Assembly: GCF_051020955.1 (NCBI RefSeq)
Contig: NW_027476155.1
Location: 124,001-188,000 of the forward strand
From: Megalopta genalis
Taxonomy: Eukaryota; Arthropoda; Insecta; Hymenoptera; Halictidae
Length of the DNA stretch: 64,000 nucleotides
Direction: 5' to 3'
The position numbers and the translations under genes were made by a program. The notes beneath the pieces are model-generated. The model was given only the letters and a program-made list of their open reading frames with translations. It searched no databases and was not told where the DNA came from. Position 1 is the first letter of the stretch. Each line of letters begins with the position of its first letter. Below, piece after piece: positions 1 through 10,935 of the stretch.

Positions 1-224
1 GGTTGTTAATGAGACGTCTAATGAAACAATTATTTATTCATTCTTGTTTAAATGAAATAGTTTCACTGTTTCACTGATAATGTTGTAAAATGTATTTCTT
101 TCCATTCAATCAATGTTTTCATTAGACTGACTTTTTGTCAGAAATTAAATTCGGAAAATGGGGGACGATTATTGAAATTACTAAAATATTTCTTCGTGAA
201 ATTCGAATGAACTTCTTGCTTGAA

Positions 225-600
225 GCACATATTGCAAATATGAATAAATATGAATAGGAATTAAATATGTAAATATGTATATAAATATCACAAATATGAA
301 CAAATGCGAATCGGATTTAATATGTAAATATGAATATAAATATCACAAATATGAATAAACGTGAATATTAATTAATATGTAAATATGAACATAAATATCA
401 CAAATATGAATAAACGTGAATATTAATTAATATGTAAATATGAACATAAATATCACAAATATGAATAAACGTGAATATTAATTAATATGTAAGTGTGAAT
501 ATAAATATCACAAATATGAATAAATGTGAATAGAAATCACCATGTAAATATGAATAAAGACATCACAAATATGATAAATCTGAATAGAAATTAATGCTCA
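225..600. repeat. 55-bp AT-rich tandem repeat
   Basis: The phrase tatcacaaatatgaata recurs at 341, 396, 451 and 506, exactly 55 bases apart. Looser copies extend to both sides. The unit is AT-rich and copies differ by a few substitutions. No coding potential is seen. Confidence 0.85.
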
Positions 601-2814
601 AACAAGGATGTAAATATTGCAAATATGAATCTGAATGGAATTTGTACAACCTGCGACTAAACGCAATCTTGTCAAAAAAACCATACATCCGTCGATCGCG
701 CGAAGTGCTCAGCAGTTTTATGGTTAAAACCGATAAAAAACACAACTCGAGGTTCCGAGTGCAAGCGGGGCCAGGTGAGAGAGCGTTAAGAGCGGTTGCT
801 GGCGGAGCCACTAGAAAATCGTCTAGGCTGTGATCGTCGGAAGCTTAAGGTGACATCTCGGTGGCTTATCCGGGCTGAGACACCCCGTGCATCATCAGCG
901 GCAGACTATTTCGCGGGCTCGACGCGCCGAGCAGAATTCGCGACACACCCTCGTTATACCATTCATTAAGAGACTTTGCGAGTATCCACGTTGGTCGTGC
1001 GACATCAAGAACTAATTTGAAACCGGCGGCGGATTCCGCGAGATTTGAAGGAAAACGATGCGTGAACGCCGCGCCGGTCTCATTTAATTCGCTCGTCTCA
1101 TCGCGTCAAGCGTAATGTAAAGAAGTGCCTCGTTTAATCGCCGTCTCCCCACCCGCCCCTCCACCCGTTCCTCTGCCTTCGTTTGCCCGACTGCACTTTC
1201 CACTTTTCCCAGTGCCAGGCCGCGAAACGTGGCCCCTTTTTACCTCGCGGTCTTTTTTGCCGGCTGCGCGGTTACCTCCATTCACGCCGTTGTACGCGGG
1301 ATTTCGCGGTAAATTCCACGACAGTTATTGTCTAGACTAGAGCATTAACGAGGCCGAAGCCTGCTCTGACCGGGCGAAGTGGTGCTCACTTATGCCGGTC
1401 GATGGATAATCAGCGGTGAACAGCTGCGAAGGAACCGGGACTTGGATCCATCGCGCCCTCGCTGTTAAGTTCATTGGACCGGGGAGTCAGAAGACCCGGC
1501 CTTAACTCATCTGTCGGCTGCAAGGAGTTGTATGTTTGTTTTAAGTATTTCGCCGGCTATAATGCCGGCGATAATAATATGAAAGTAGTGATGGTCGTTC
1601 TGCCAGGCGACCGCGGCGGCGGGTGCTCGGCACCGCACGCCAACCGCTACAACGGCATTTCTTGCCGTCTTGCCGCCCCCAAGATACCACACGACAGCAA
1701 TAGTGCAGCGTGCTAGGCCAGCGGGCGGCTATTTACGTATTTGCTTCTGATAAATTTATAGAGCTGACTGCTGAACCCAACACAGCCAGCCCGTGTCATT
1801 GAAGTAATTTTGGCACCGCTCGACAAACCAAAGGGCTGCAGATGCATTCTACCCAGACAAGCCCGAAGGCCGCGGGTAGGAAATACACCACCGACAAGCC
1901 CGAGGGCCGCGGGTGGTAGTAGCAATAATACCGTCGACCACGGTAGCGGGCGCCAAGCGCCACACGCAAGCACCGCGTCGACCCAGCGTCACAGACCTGT
2001 AGTAGGGAAGTCAATTGTAATCATGTCATGCACCACCATGTTTATATCTATCATTGGCCCCTGCTCTTGCCTCTCTTGTCACCTGTTAGCGCGCACATGA
2101 ACTTAACGAGATCCATGTCCAATTCTAACAAGTTACTCCTCTGCGCGCAGGTCCTAGCAAAAGAAACGCTCGCCGCTAACGCAGAGGGATGCCATTGCCC
2201 TGTTTTGCCGCCCATACTGATGTGCGTTGCCCAGTCTCCGCCGCGAGGAGGCGGGGTTGGTCTTTGGAGACCAAATTCCACGACAATGTTCCTTCCAGAA
2301 TCTCGAGAGGTTTCGACGGTACTTTCGAGCGCGGCTTATTATCGTGTCGATGTAAATGGCCGTTCGCCGCGCCAGCGAGAACCAAAGCGAACGGAACCGA
2401 TATTCCGGTTTGGTGACGCCGTCTCGCAAAGCTTATCATCCCTTATACCAAGGCGGCTTCCGGGTTCCCCGCCGATTCTATTCTGTTTCCCTTTTGTTTC
2501 CACGCCGTTTATCGACCTGCCGCGGATATCTATTCTCGTACACGCAGCGCGCAGCTCAGCTGTTCCGCTCCGGGAACATGGAACGTGCAGGGTCTTCGAC
2601 GACTAGGATTACTGTTGGTAACGAAACGGCTGTTTCGGAGCTTTACGGAAAGAGGCATACGGATGACTTTTTTCCTCTGCCGATACATTCGTCTCCCCCC
2701 CTTTTTTACGTTTTTGTTTTTTAGGGTAAGTACGTCATTCACTGAGCCTATTACAGCGACGACCGATGTTCTAAAAAATCCGCAGTACTTTTTATCTGTG
2801 TTGCTCGTCTTGAA
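601..2814. other. No supported gene; CpG-rich non-coding stretch
   Basis: Mixed-composition sequence with CpG-rich stretches. An open frame of 192 codons (2028-2606, +) resembles no family I know, has no convincing splice or start context, and overlaps open frames on the other strand. A 24-base direct repeat, built around acaagcccgaaggccgcggg, occurs at about 1856 and 1891. The stretch could hold promoters or untranslated exons, but nothing decides it. Confidence 0.5.
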
Positions 2815-3125
2815 CATTTCGATTGTACATCGATGTCTTTTGTATATGTACATATATCGATTCAAGTATAGAGAGAACGCGAAATATTTAATAAAATATG
2901 CAAGACAGTTTTTTAGCGAGGTACTGTGTCCATCAAAGTGATGTTCGAAGTTTTCGACAAATTGAACGGTTTTTTTACCTATATCTCACTTTTTGATACA
3001 TTTCAATTATTCGTTGGTGTCTTTTGCATTAGTACAAATTTGATCATTATTGAAATATAGAAGGAACACAAGATGTTTGGCAAAATACACAAAAGAGTTT
3101 TCGAGCGAACTACCGTGTCCACTAA
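2815..3125. repeat. Degenerate tandem duplication, about 184-bp period
   Basis: The block at 2820-2940 recurs diverged at 3004-3125. Shared landmarks are a gtcttttg motif, a tatagaaggaac-like motif and the end motif tactgtgtcca / taccgtgtcca. Old duplication, non-coding. Confidence 0.55.
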
Positions 3126-3175
3126 GCAGTTAACTACTGCGTGATAATTATGTTTGTATTTGTCGAATAAATCAT

Positions 3176-3408
3176 ATTAAATTCTCGCATTCTTTTATTT
3201 TGTTCAATTTCCAATAACAAAAATGTAACGCATCTTATTGGATAAATACGGAATTAAATATACCTGTCAATTAGTGTAGGATAATTAATTTTCTATTTAC
3301 CGAATATGTCATATTAAATATTCGTATTTTTCTTATTTTGTTCAATTTCCAATAGAAAAAATGTAACGCGTCTAATTCGATAAATATAAAATGAATTATC
3401 CCTGTCAA
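3176..3408. repeat. Tandem duplication, about 137-bp period
   Basis: Two similar blocks start at about 3176 and 3311. Both contain attttgttcaatttccaata, then a run of A, then atgtaacgc, and both end with cctgtcaa. Non-coding. Confidence 0.7.
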
Positions 3409-4812
3409 CGAACCAAAGGCACAGCAATCGGTCACCCCACAGTAACCGGCTCCACTTCCCTAACATTCGGCGGATACCGTCTGGAAACTGTGAACGTGAC
3501 GCGGTTACACTCACCGAAGTTAGCTATTATTTCTTTTTTATCCCTGAGCCATTCCTCTATTTCCCCACGCGATACCGAGTGTGTTTACTGGTACTTTCGA
3601 GGCCGGAATGCGCGACTGGTATTTCGGTATCATCCGCGAAGGATGCGGAATGATCGCGGAATGTGAGAATCGTCTGAATCTCGGAAACAGCGTTTTCGTC
3701 ATGTTCGCGACATAAACCTGGTCGAAGAAGAGACAGAGGCGAGCCAAACTTTCTCGAGATGATGGAATTCCGTGGCGTACGCGCGGTCCCGAGTTTTGCT
3801 GGGACAAATTCCGCGCGTATACGCAATCGCCGTAAACGGCTCGAACGCAATTAGAGCCAGACGTTTCGCTTTGACTGAAGTCCTAACGGCACCGCATCCG
3901 ACGAATCAATCCGGAACAGTAATTAAGAATGGCATCGTGGGACACCTTTGTGCGTATCGTCCTCGGCGGTCGTCCATCCTTTATAGTTTTCCCGTTAATT
4001 ACGCGTGCCTGCCGCGACTCCAAGCTCACCGTCGCGGAGCTACGTCTACGACGGAAGCAATAAAATTGTAATCACGGACGTCGGTCTCGCAGTCGGGCAA
4101 TAATACGATTCTTACGTTGCTCGAGGAAATTGCAGTGGATCCGTTGGACGCTGAGTATCCCCGGTGAGATTTATTCAACGTTTTCGACACATTTTTCTTG
4201 TACCGGATGCTCGGCGGAACGCGTTCCCCGCTACTCACAATGTGTTTAACGAGCGCAGAGTGTTAGTCGCTAAGGTAACTAGGTCGAGATGATCGAGTTA
4301 AGTCTAAAAGCGGCATTCGGGGTGGAAAGGGAAGGGAACGATAAGCATTTTATCTTTTGCACTGTGGAAAATGTTGAGTGACACGTGTACAAGCTCCCGA
4401 TACCTTCCGGCGAACGTGTTTCGCGGTGGAAATAAAGCAATTGTCGTTGCACAAACTGTGCTCGCGCCGTTTAGGTAGATCTTTGATCATTCCGTTCGTA
4501 CAGAAAATGGTTTCATTGCTTTTATAAAGGTGCTTACGGATCATTCGCGTTCAGGACTGCCATCGGAGGTAGACGAAAACGAAGTTCGAAATTTAAAAAA
4601 TTTTTAAAATTGATAAAAATACAAAATTCATCGGTCCAAGCGATTTCTGAAATGTCCAATGTCTCGAGGTCAACCTAGAAACATATTGAAGCTTCAAATA
4701 GACCACTTTATGGAACTGGTAAGATATTAAGAAAGATATTTGTAAGTATTGGACGGAACTGGCGCTGTCGTTGATCTTTTTTTATTCGATACGAACAAAT
4801 AATTGCTCCAGC
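3409..4812. other. No supported gene; one possible minus-strand exon edge
   Basis: No clear gene. On the minus strand a strong donor (GTGAGTG) lies at about 3509-3515. It directly follows a readable frame ending EEWLRDKKEIIANF (about 3516-3560). No good acceptor could be fixed, so this stays a weak exon candidate. The rest is unremarkable, with CpG-rich patches. Confidence 0.3.
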
Positions 4813-4958
4813 TACAATTGAGCCGTTTATTTTGAAAGTGGCACAAGTTACTTTTTCAAAAAAATCGAGTTAATGGCAACACTAATTACAATTGAACGGT
4901 ATCTTTTCATTAAAAAAAAAGTGACTTATGCCACTTTCAAAATAAACGGCTCAATTAT
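4813..4958. repeat. Short hairpin (snap-back) inverted repeat
   Basis: Arms of about 38 bases (4813-4851 and 4921-4958) are nearly perfect reverse complements around gagccgtttattttgaaag. They flank an A/T-rich spacer of about 70 bases. The size and form suggest a small MITE or its remnant. No target duplication could be set. Confidence 0.65.
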
Positions 4959-5387
4959 AATTTGTAAACTCTTATTGACTGCTTGCATTCTTTGTTCTTC
5001 ACATAAATTTCATTTCAGCTGTTAGCAAACAGTGAAACGAAATATGTACGTACTAGGATCGATGCTCCCTGGAAGTAGAAATATCCAGTGACTGTCAGAC
5101 ACGGTACAAATAACGATCTCAATAAATTTTCGTGCTCGACTCTTTCACAATCGGATCTGTACGAGGAAAAATGTGTCTGTACACTTTCGATCTTCTTTTT
5201 TGCTCGCGTACAGTCATTCGATTTATACCGTATCTCTGACTATGAAAGTTCATCGACACGTTTGGTCGAACGAAAGGCCAAATATTTTTGCGTTCTGGTG
5301 TTCACGCCGTGACTTCCGGCCAGGGAAATGCCATAACGACATATCTTCCTTCGGCTAAAAATCGACAAGAGGTCCATTTAGGACCAA
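4959..5387. other. No gene seen
   Basis: Short open frames only (for example 5088-5312, +), with no recognisable domain. Nothing further is supported. Confidence 0.4.
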
Positions 5388-6231
5388 AAGGTTTACTTTT
5401 GTAATATTCTAATATAAAAATAGTTTATTATCTAAGAATTTCATATTGAGTTCTCTGATGGATGATAATATATTTAAATAATACAATGATTAGATGATAA
5501 AACGTTTCGATAGCAGAATATTGGAATAATAAATGGTCTGATAAGACAATACAAGATGTATAAATTATAAAAGAGTAAAATATATATTTGGTATCTCTGT
5601 GCACACCATTTTAATTTTCTATTATGTAAATATCGTCAGTATAGTCAAGCTTGAACGATAATAATTACTGGTTTTATTGACATACTGACGATATTTATAG
5701 GAAATAGAAATGGTGTGCACAAAGATACCGAATAGATTTTTTACTCTTTTATAATTTATACATCTTGTATTGTCTTATCAGACCACTTATTTTTGCAATA
5801 TTCTGCTATCCAAACGTTTCATCATCTAATCATTGTATTATTTAAATATATTACCATACAGCAGAGAACTCGAATGAAATTCTTCCATCATAAACTATTT
5901 TTGTGTCAGTATATTACAAAAATAAGTAAATATCCATTGGATATCCATACTTGAACGATAATAATTACTGGTTTTTATTAGCATACTGACGATATATATA
6001 GAAAATAAAAATAGTGAGCACAAAGGTTCCAAAAAGATTTTTACCTCTTTAATAATTTATATATCTCGTACTGTCTTATCAGACCATTTATTTTTGCAAT
6101 ATTCGGCTATCCAAACGTTTTATCTCATAATCATTATATTATTCAAATATATTATCATCTAGCAGAGAAGTCGAATGAAATGCTTAGATAATAATCTATT
6201 TTTGTGTCAGAATATAACAAAAGTAAACCTT
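5388..6231. mobile_element. Fold-back / long-inverted-repeat element
   Basis: The left end (aaggtttacttttgtaatat) is mirrored by the right end (aacaaaagtaaacctt). The left arm (5388 to about 5650) pairs with a right arm at about 5670-5930 across a short centre containing cttgaacgataataattac. A second diverged right arm follows at about 5945-6231, so the element has one left and two right arms. It is AT-rich with no coding frame and is probably non-autonomous. No target duplication is certain. Confidence 0.7.
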
Positions 6232-8322
6232 CAAATAAGGAAGTACTATATTTGACCACTAGGTTATAAGAATTATCAAGAACCGATATACTTAAAAAAT
6301 GATAAAGTAAGTAACAGCTTCAAGGAAACAAATAATCGCGGACCAGAAACTGATCGCGACTAACTAAGATCAGAGTTACCGGGTACTATTCAGACTGTTC
6401 GGGGCATGGTACACCGAATCTTGATACAGATATAATTACAGAGTCATCCGATATTATTTACTCTCAGCCCCGTGCATTCATCCGATACGATTCAGGTAAG
6501 GTATTGTTATACGATATGCGTAGTTCATTGGGGACACAGAAGGAGCCGACAAACGCAACCGTTCGTTCGGACCAACACAGAACTGCATAATCTATAGTCT
6601 ATAGCATAGAATATGTAGATTCTATACCATCGACCTGGCTGCTATTTATGACGATCCTAGAGTGCCCAGATTTTTTCTAGCGAACTTTCAAGAGTTACCT
6701 CGCATGCGCGAAGTCGTAGAGCATCTTAGGGATTTCAGGATATTCTGGATATCCTAGTATTCCCTGTCCAGGATGGTCCCGAGGTCTTCGAAGCTTCTAT
6801 GGAGTCCCCAACTTGCGAAATCCTTGAAATCCCTGATACTCGATTAGACCTGTTCGATACACGAAACCTCGGAAGTCGAGGTCCATAAGACTGCTCAGAC
6901 CCCACATGTGTCAGATTGTGCTATTAATTCCCGGTTCGAATGGTATAGCGGCGGTCTTTACTGAAAGTACACAAAAGCGGAGTGGAGCATTGTCATTGTT
7001 AGGCATTACTTGGCGGTTTATTGGAGCAGCAGTTCGGATTGCCAGCCGAATTACCAGACTTGGTTATTGATAGAAACACACGTGCGTTAGTGAAATAATT
7101 TGCCCAGTCAAGTATATGAAAGAGCATGGTATTTAATAGCAAGTATACATAATGTAGTAGACATTACTACTTTCTTTGTCTTTTTAAGCAGGCTGTACTA
7201 AACGAATAACAAGTATAACGTTTGTATTTTTATTGCGTGGGTATTATGTTCGTTATCAAGTTGGGTGAAACTCTCGACATACTTTTCTAAAGACAGTACT
7301 CCATACAGTACAAAACTAGCACTGGAATATCTCTGTTTCTTTTTTAATATGAAAAAATATTATTAACAGATGTCTCACGGTTAATAAGCTGAAAATGTCT
7401 ATGAAACTGATATTTTTCTTGGTATCTTTCCTTCGAATCATTTCTCTATAAAACGAGATAATTTTTTTTCTTCTGACTTTATTTACTTTAATTCCTAGAT
7501 ACTGATAATGGAAGAATCGAATTTTGTTTCAACTCGTGACTGACTCATTTACTGCACTGCAAATGGTTAAAAACATTCTTGGTAAATCGGAATAATATTT
7601 TAAAAACTAACCAATTTACTAAAGTCATTAAACTTTAAAATATTGGGCAAATCTAGCAATCGATTGAAATGATGAAAAAGATTGGAATAATGAATAAGGT
7701 TAAAAGCTGATGAAAATTTAGAGAATACTTGCCGTAGATCCCGGTAACACGGACGGCTGAAAATACCATCGAAATCTGTGCTCGACTCGCGTAGTTATCG
7801 CATTTCCATCTCGTACGTGCAAGCATTTATCCATCGAATGATTCCGCGACAATATTTCCAGCGGTCGCAGACGATTTACAACAGAAATGCAACGCGACAG
7901 AGTCGCATACTAAATTTCAGCCGCATTAAATACCGCGGCGCCGAATGCATGCCGCAGCACCCGCGACATTTATTTCGCGTCGCGCAATCCAATTTGCATC
8001 TGTTTCTCTTTACGCGTATCCATTTTTCGCGAACCATTCGAAACGCGCGAATCGGATTTCCGCGGCGTGGGGGGGGCGACGCCGAGCCCGGCACCGAACT
8101 TTCCAACGAACTCAATTGGGATTTCGTGTATCGTATCCTGGTCGATTAAAGACATGCTTATTATTCGAACGAAGTAATCGAGCTTTCCACGCACGGTTAA
8201 AATCCGGACGGCGTGCCGGTGCACGCCTTTCGCCTTTCGGAGTCGCAGCTTAGAAAATTTGCATAACGATATACAGACGTAATTGGAGCCTCTCTAATGC
8301 TGTTGTAGGTCAGATGAGCCAA
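6232..8322. other. No supported gene
   Basis: Unique-looking intergenic or intronic DNA. A CpG-rich stretch at 7,770-8,260 carries overlapping open frames on both strands with no family resemblance, so none is called. Confidence 0.4.
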
Positions 8323-8361
8323 TTACTGTGCCTCGTTAGCGGACTCCTGGCGTTCCCACTG
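8323..8361 (-). CDS. Possible tiny terminal exon (weak)
   Basis: On the minus strand a good acceptor (tttgttttcag) is followed at once by 12 codons reading QWERQESANEAQ and then TAA. Such a short frame could arise by chance. It is listed because the acceptor has a proper pyrimidine tract. No partner exon was identified. Confidence 0.15.
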   Translation of the reverse strand, partial: QWERQESANEAQ

Positions 8362-9749
8362 CTGAAAACAAATCCAGCAATTTAATGAACAGTTTTGAAG
8401 AACTCAAAGGTACAGAGTTTCTCAATAGAGATAACTGTATCAACAAAATTTCCTGTTTACGTTTCTTCTTCTCGAAAATACGATTTGATGATGATTCAGA
8501 GATGATTAAAATTTTCAGGTTATGTAGGTTATTTGAACAAATAATCACTGTTTTGTTCTCCGGTAATTTTAATTCGTTTCACCAACACAATTCGTTCACT
8601 ATTTTCTCGAGTTTTGCTGAAAAATTCACGAAATCGATATAAAAAAGTTCAAACAAATTTTATAGTATTAGAAGAAATTAATTTGAATTTAAATAGAAAT
8701 GTTTGGTATATCTTTTTCGATTATGTTATTTATGCTTGAAAATATACAAAAGACGCAGTAATTGGCTAGCTCACAGTAATTGGCTCCAGTGTCCTACACG
8801 TTCAATTAGCGAGGCCCCCCTCGGCCTCGCAGTTGGACGAGTCGCAAGTGGCCCTCGGGAACCCGTGAGGTCGCCGAAATATTGCCGTAGATCGGACGAA
8901 AAAATCGCGCGGCACCTAAAACCGGGAGATATATGTCCACGGATAATATGTGATCATTGCTTTTGCACCCATACTCCTTAGCCCTCCCGCGTTTTACGAA
9001 TGGAATTCTTCTTCCGCTCGGCCCCTTTTCCGAGTCCTTGGGGCTGTTCCTCCTAGATCAGCAGTTATCGTTCGTCCGCGCTAAATAAGGCGAACGCTGT
9101 GTCGCCGATGAATCGATCAACTCGGTGATCTATGTATCCTTTTTCTTGTGGCTACCGAAATTTCAGTTTTTTAGGCGTGCATTTGACGCGACATCGGCGT
9201 TGGAGTCGCCTCTTTGTCGCGCAAACTGTTGCGCGATTGCGTGTCCCTCGGCGACGAAAAGCGCGGTCGCAGCTGCGATAATTATGAACGAATGTGTCGG
9301 AAATTTGACGTCGAAGTTTCGCGACACCGCGAGTCAAACCTGAGAATTGTGCGCCCGATTGTTTGAGCCATTAAGCTTACGGCCAAGTGGCGTGCCTTAC
9401 CCGAAGGATGTAATGTACCATTTGCCTTCAGATTCCGGCAAGCGTGTAACATAATATTCCTTGGAAATTGCACCAGCGAACTTGAATTTTTCACGCGTTT
9501 AACGCGCCAACCGCTCTCCAAATTGATGTCGGAGTAGTTAGTTCAAATTGAATCTGAAGTTTCAACACTCTTCCGCAGCGCCGGGAAAGAGGGTATTGAT
9601 AATTCCCGTTAATCGAAGATTGAACATCATCGATCATACTTTCACTGTACTTTGGTCTGTGTATACCTATTTTTACCACGTCACTTTTCTAATCGTTCTA
9701 GGGAAAGTTGAGAAGCCGGCTGAGGAAAAGTGATTTAACTTAGAAAATT
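8362..9749. other. No supported gene
   Basis: CpG-rich patches at 8,800-9,000 and 9,150-9,350 with short opposing open frames. No splice-flanked coding unit could be defended. Confidence 0.4.
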
Positions 9750-10080
9750 GTTTCGGATAGAAATTTTAAAAAGTGTCCTCTGACCCATTTCGTAGAAATA
9801 ATGTTAAACGGAAATTTTGAGAGGTGTCTTTTCTCCCCTTTCGTAAAGATACTATTAAATTAACGTTGTATAAAGTGTCGTTTCACCCATTCCGTAGAAA
9901 TAATGCTAAACGAAAATTTGATGAAGTGTCGTCTTTAACCCCTTATGTAGAAATACTGTTAAATTAAAATCTCATTTTGACCCCTCTCTCGACTCCTTTC
10001 TCAGAAATTAGGCGAAACGAAAACTTTGAAAGATATTTTTGACGCTTCTGTAAAAACATAAATTAAAATTCAGATTTTTA
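9750..10080. repeat. Degenerate tandem repeat, about 51-58 bp
   Basis: Successive blocks share cgtagaaataatgttaaac and gtgtcttttctcccc-like phrases at about 9790, 9840, 9890 and 9945, decaying toward 10,070. The array lies just before the LTR-like element at 10,090. Confidence 0.6.
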
Positions 10081-10089
10081 AATGTGCTT

Positions 10090-10306
10090 TGGCGGCGGTC
10101 ATAGTGTGTGTGCTTGGGTGAGAAAAGGAGAGGGGAGGCGTTTCGTCCGGAGCCCGCTAGAGGATTCATCAGTAAGGCTATCCTAGCGGGCCCTTGCCTT
10201 ACACGTGGTAGTAGGACGAAGTCTCTGTATATATAGGGATCGAGGCGGATCGGTTACTAGCGGGAAGAGGAGCCCTCTGCTGGCGGGTCTGGAGGTAGCC
10301 GCCACA
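10090..10306 (-). mobile_element. Hammerhead-bearing LTR-like element, copy 1 (decayed)
   Basis: This 217-bp block matches 23,386-23,600 in reverse orientation. Read on its own strand it starts TGTGGCGGCTACC and ends in CA. It is flanked by a perfect 6-bp duplication GTGCTT (10,084-10,089 and 10,307-10,312). TG...CA ends with a 6-bp duplication are typical of an LTR, so this looks like a solo LTR or LTR-sized non-autonomous element. It contains a TATATATA box and a ribozyme relic. The same borders could also be read as a 7-8 bp duplication of a DNA transposon, but LTR-like ends in both copies favour the first reading. Confidence 0.75.
10138..10206 (-). pseudogene. Inactivated hammerhead ribozyme relic
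   Basis: The CTGATGA core, stem I (TAAGGC/GCCTTA) and GAAA are kept. Three catalytic or pairing positions are changed relative to the 23.5-kb copy. The cleavage triplet reads GTG instead of GTC, the first stem II pair is A with C, and the outermost stem III pair is lost. By the known rule that cleavage follows NUH, this copy should not self-cleave. The loop I/loop II complementarity is preserved. Confidence 0.7.
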
Positions 10307-10789
10307 GTGCTTTTCACTATTTTGGTAAAAAGTAGAGTTAATCGAATTGTTCGATTTATTTGCGTTTTCATAAATTCATATTCTTATATAATGACACGCG
10401 AATACAATCTCGCAAATAAGTGAGCTTTAAGGATTGCACGAAATCAAGACTGTAATATCGCGTTCGAAAATTTATTAATATTACGTTTCGCTGGTAGTAC
10501 GACGTGTTTCCCCGAGGTGCCCTTTCGTTCTACTTTATTTCGCACTTCTAGCGCTTCCTGCCGCTTGGGCTTTATCTGGTTCCCTTGTCCTTGTTGTTCG
10601 GAAACGAACAGAATCAGGAAAAGTTTCCGCACAGTCTTTTAAGACTTTTAGGACTTCAATATTGTCTCCGAAGTGGCTTATTACTCCTGCGAACAATATC
10701 CGTGGTACTGGAAACAGATTTTGCTCCGGCTCTATTTGCTGTTGCGAGGAATTCCTCGAAACTGGAATCAATTCAGAAACACATTGAAT
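10307..10789. other. No supported gene
   Basis: A minus-strand frame of 78 codons (10,535-10,771) is unremarkable and unrecognised. A possible internal acceptor (ctgtttccag) is not matched by a partner exon. Confidence 0.35.
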
Positions 10790-10935
10790 ATCTGAAGCTT
10801 ATATTATTATATAAGCTTCGGATATTATAATATCCGATATAATATAATAATTTATATAATAAAATTTAAATTTATATATATTATATAATAATATAAAGCT
10901 TATATTATAATATAATATTATATTATTAGAATTTA
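10790..10935. repeat. AT-rich palindromic tract
   Basis: Nested palindromes of tatattataatata type, with paired aagctt motifs on either side of ggatattataatatcc. This resembles a cruciform-prone AT repeat. No element borders can be defined. Confidence 0.6.

Noticed and set aside
2028..2606. 192-codon open frame
   Set aside because: No domain, no promoter or splice evidence, overlapping frames on the other strand.
6925..6955. tRNA-like phrase cccggttcgaatgg
   Set aside because: No acceptor stem, D-arm or anticodon arm can be formed around it.
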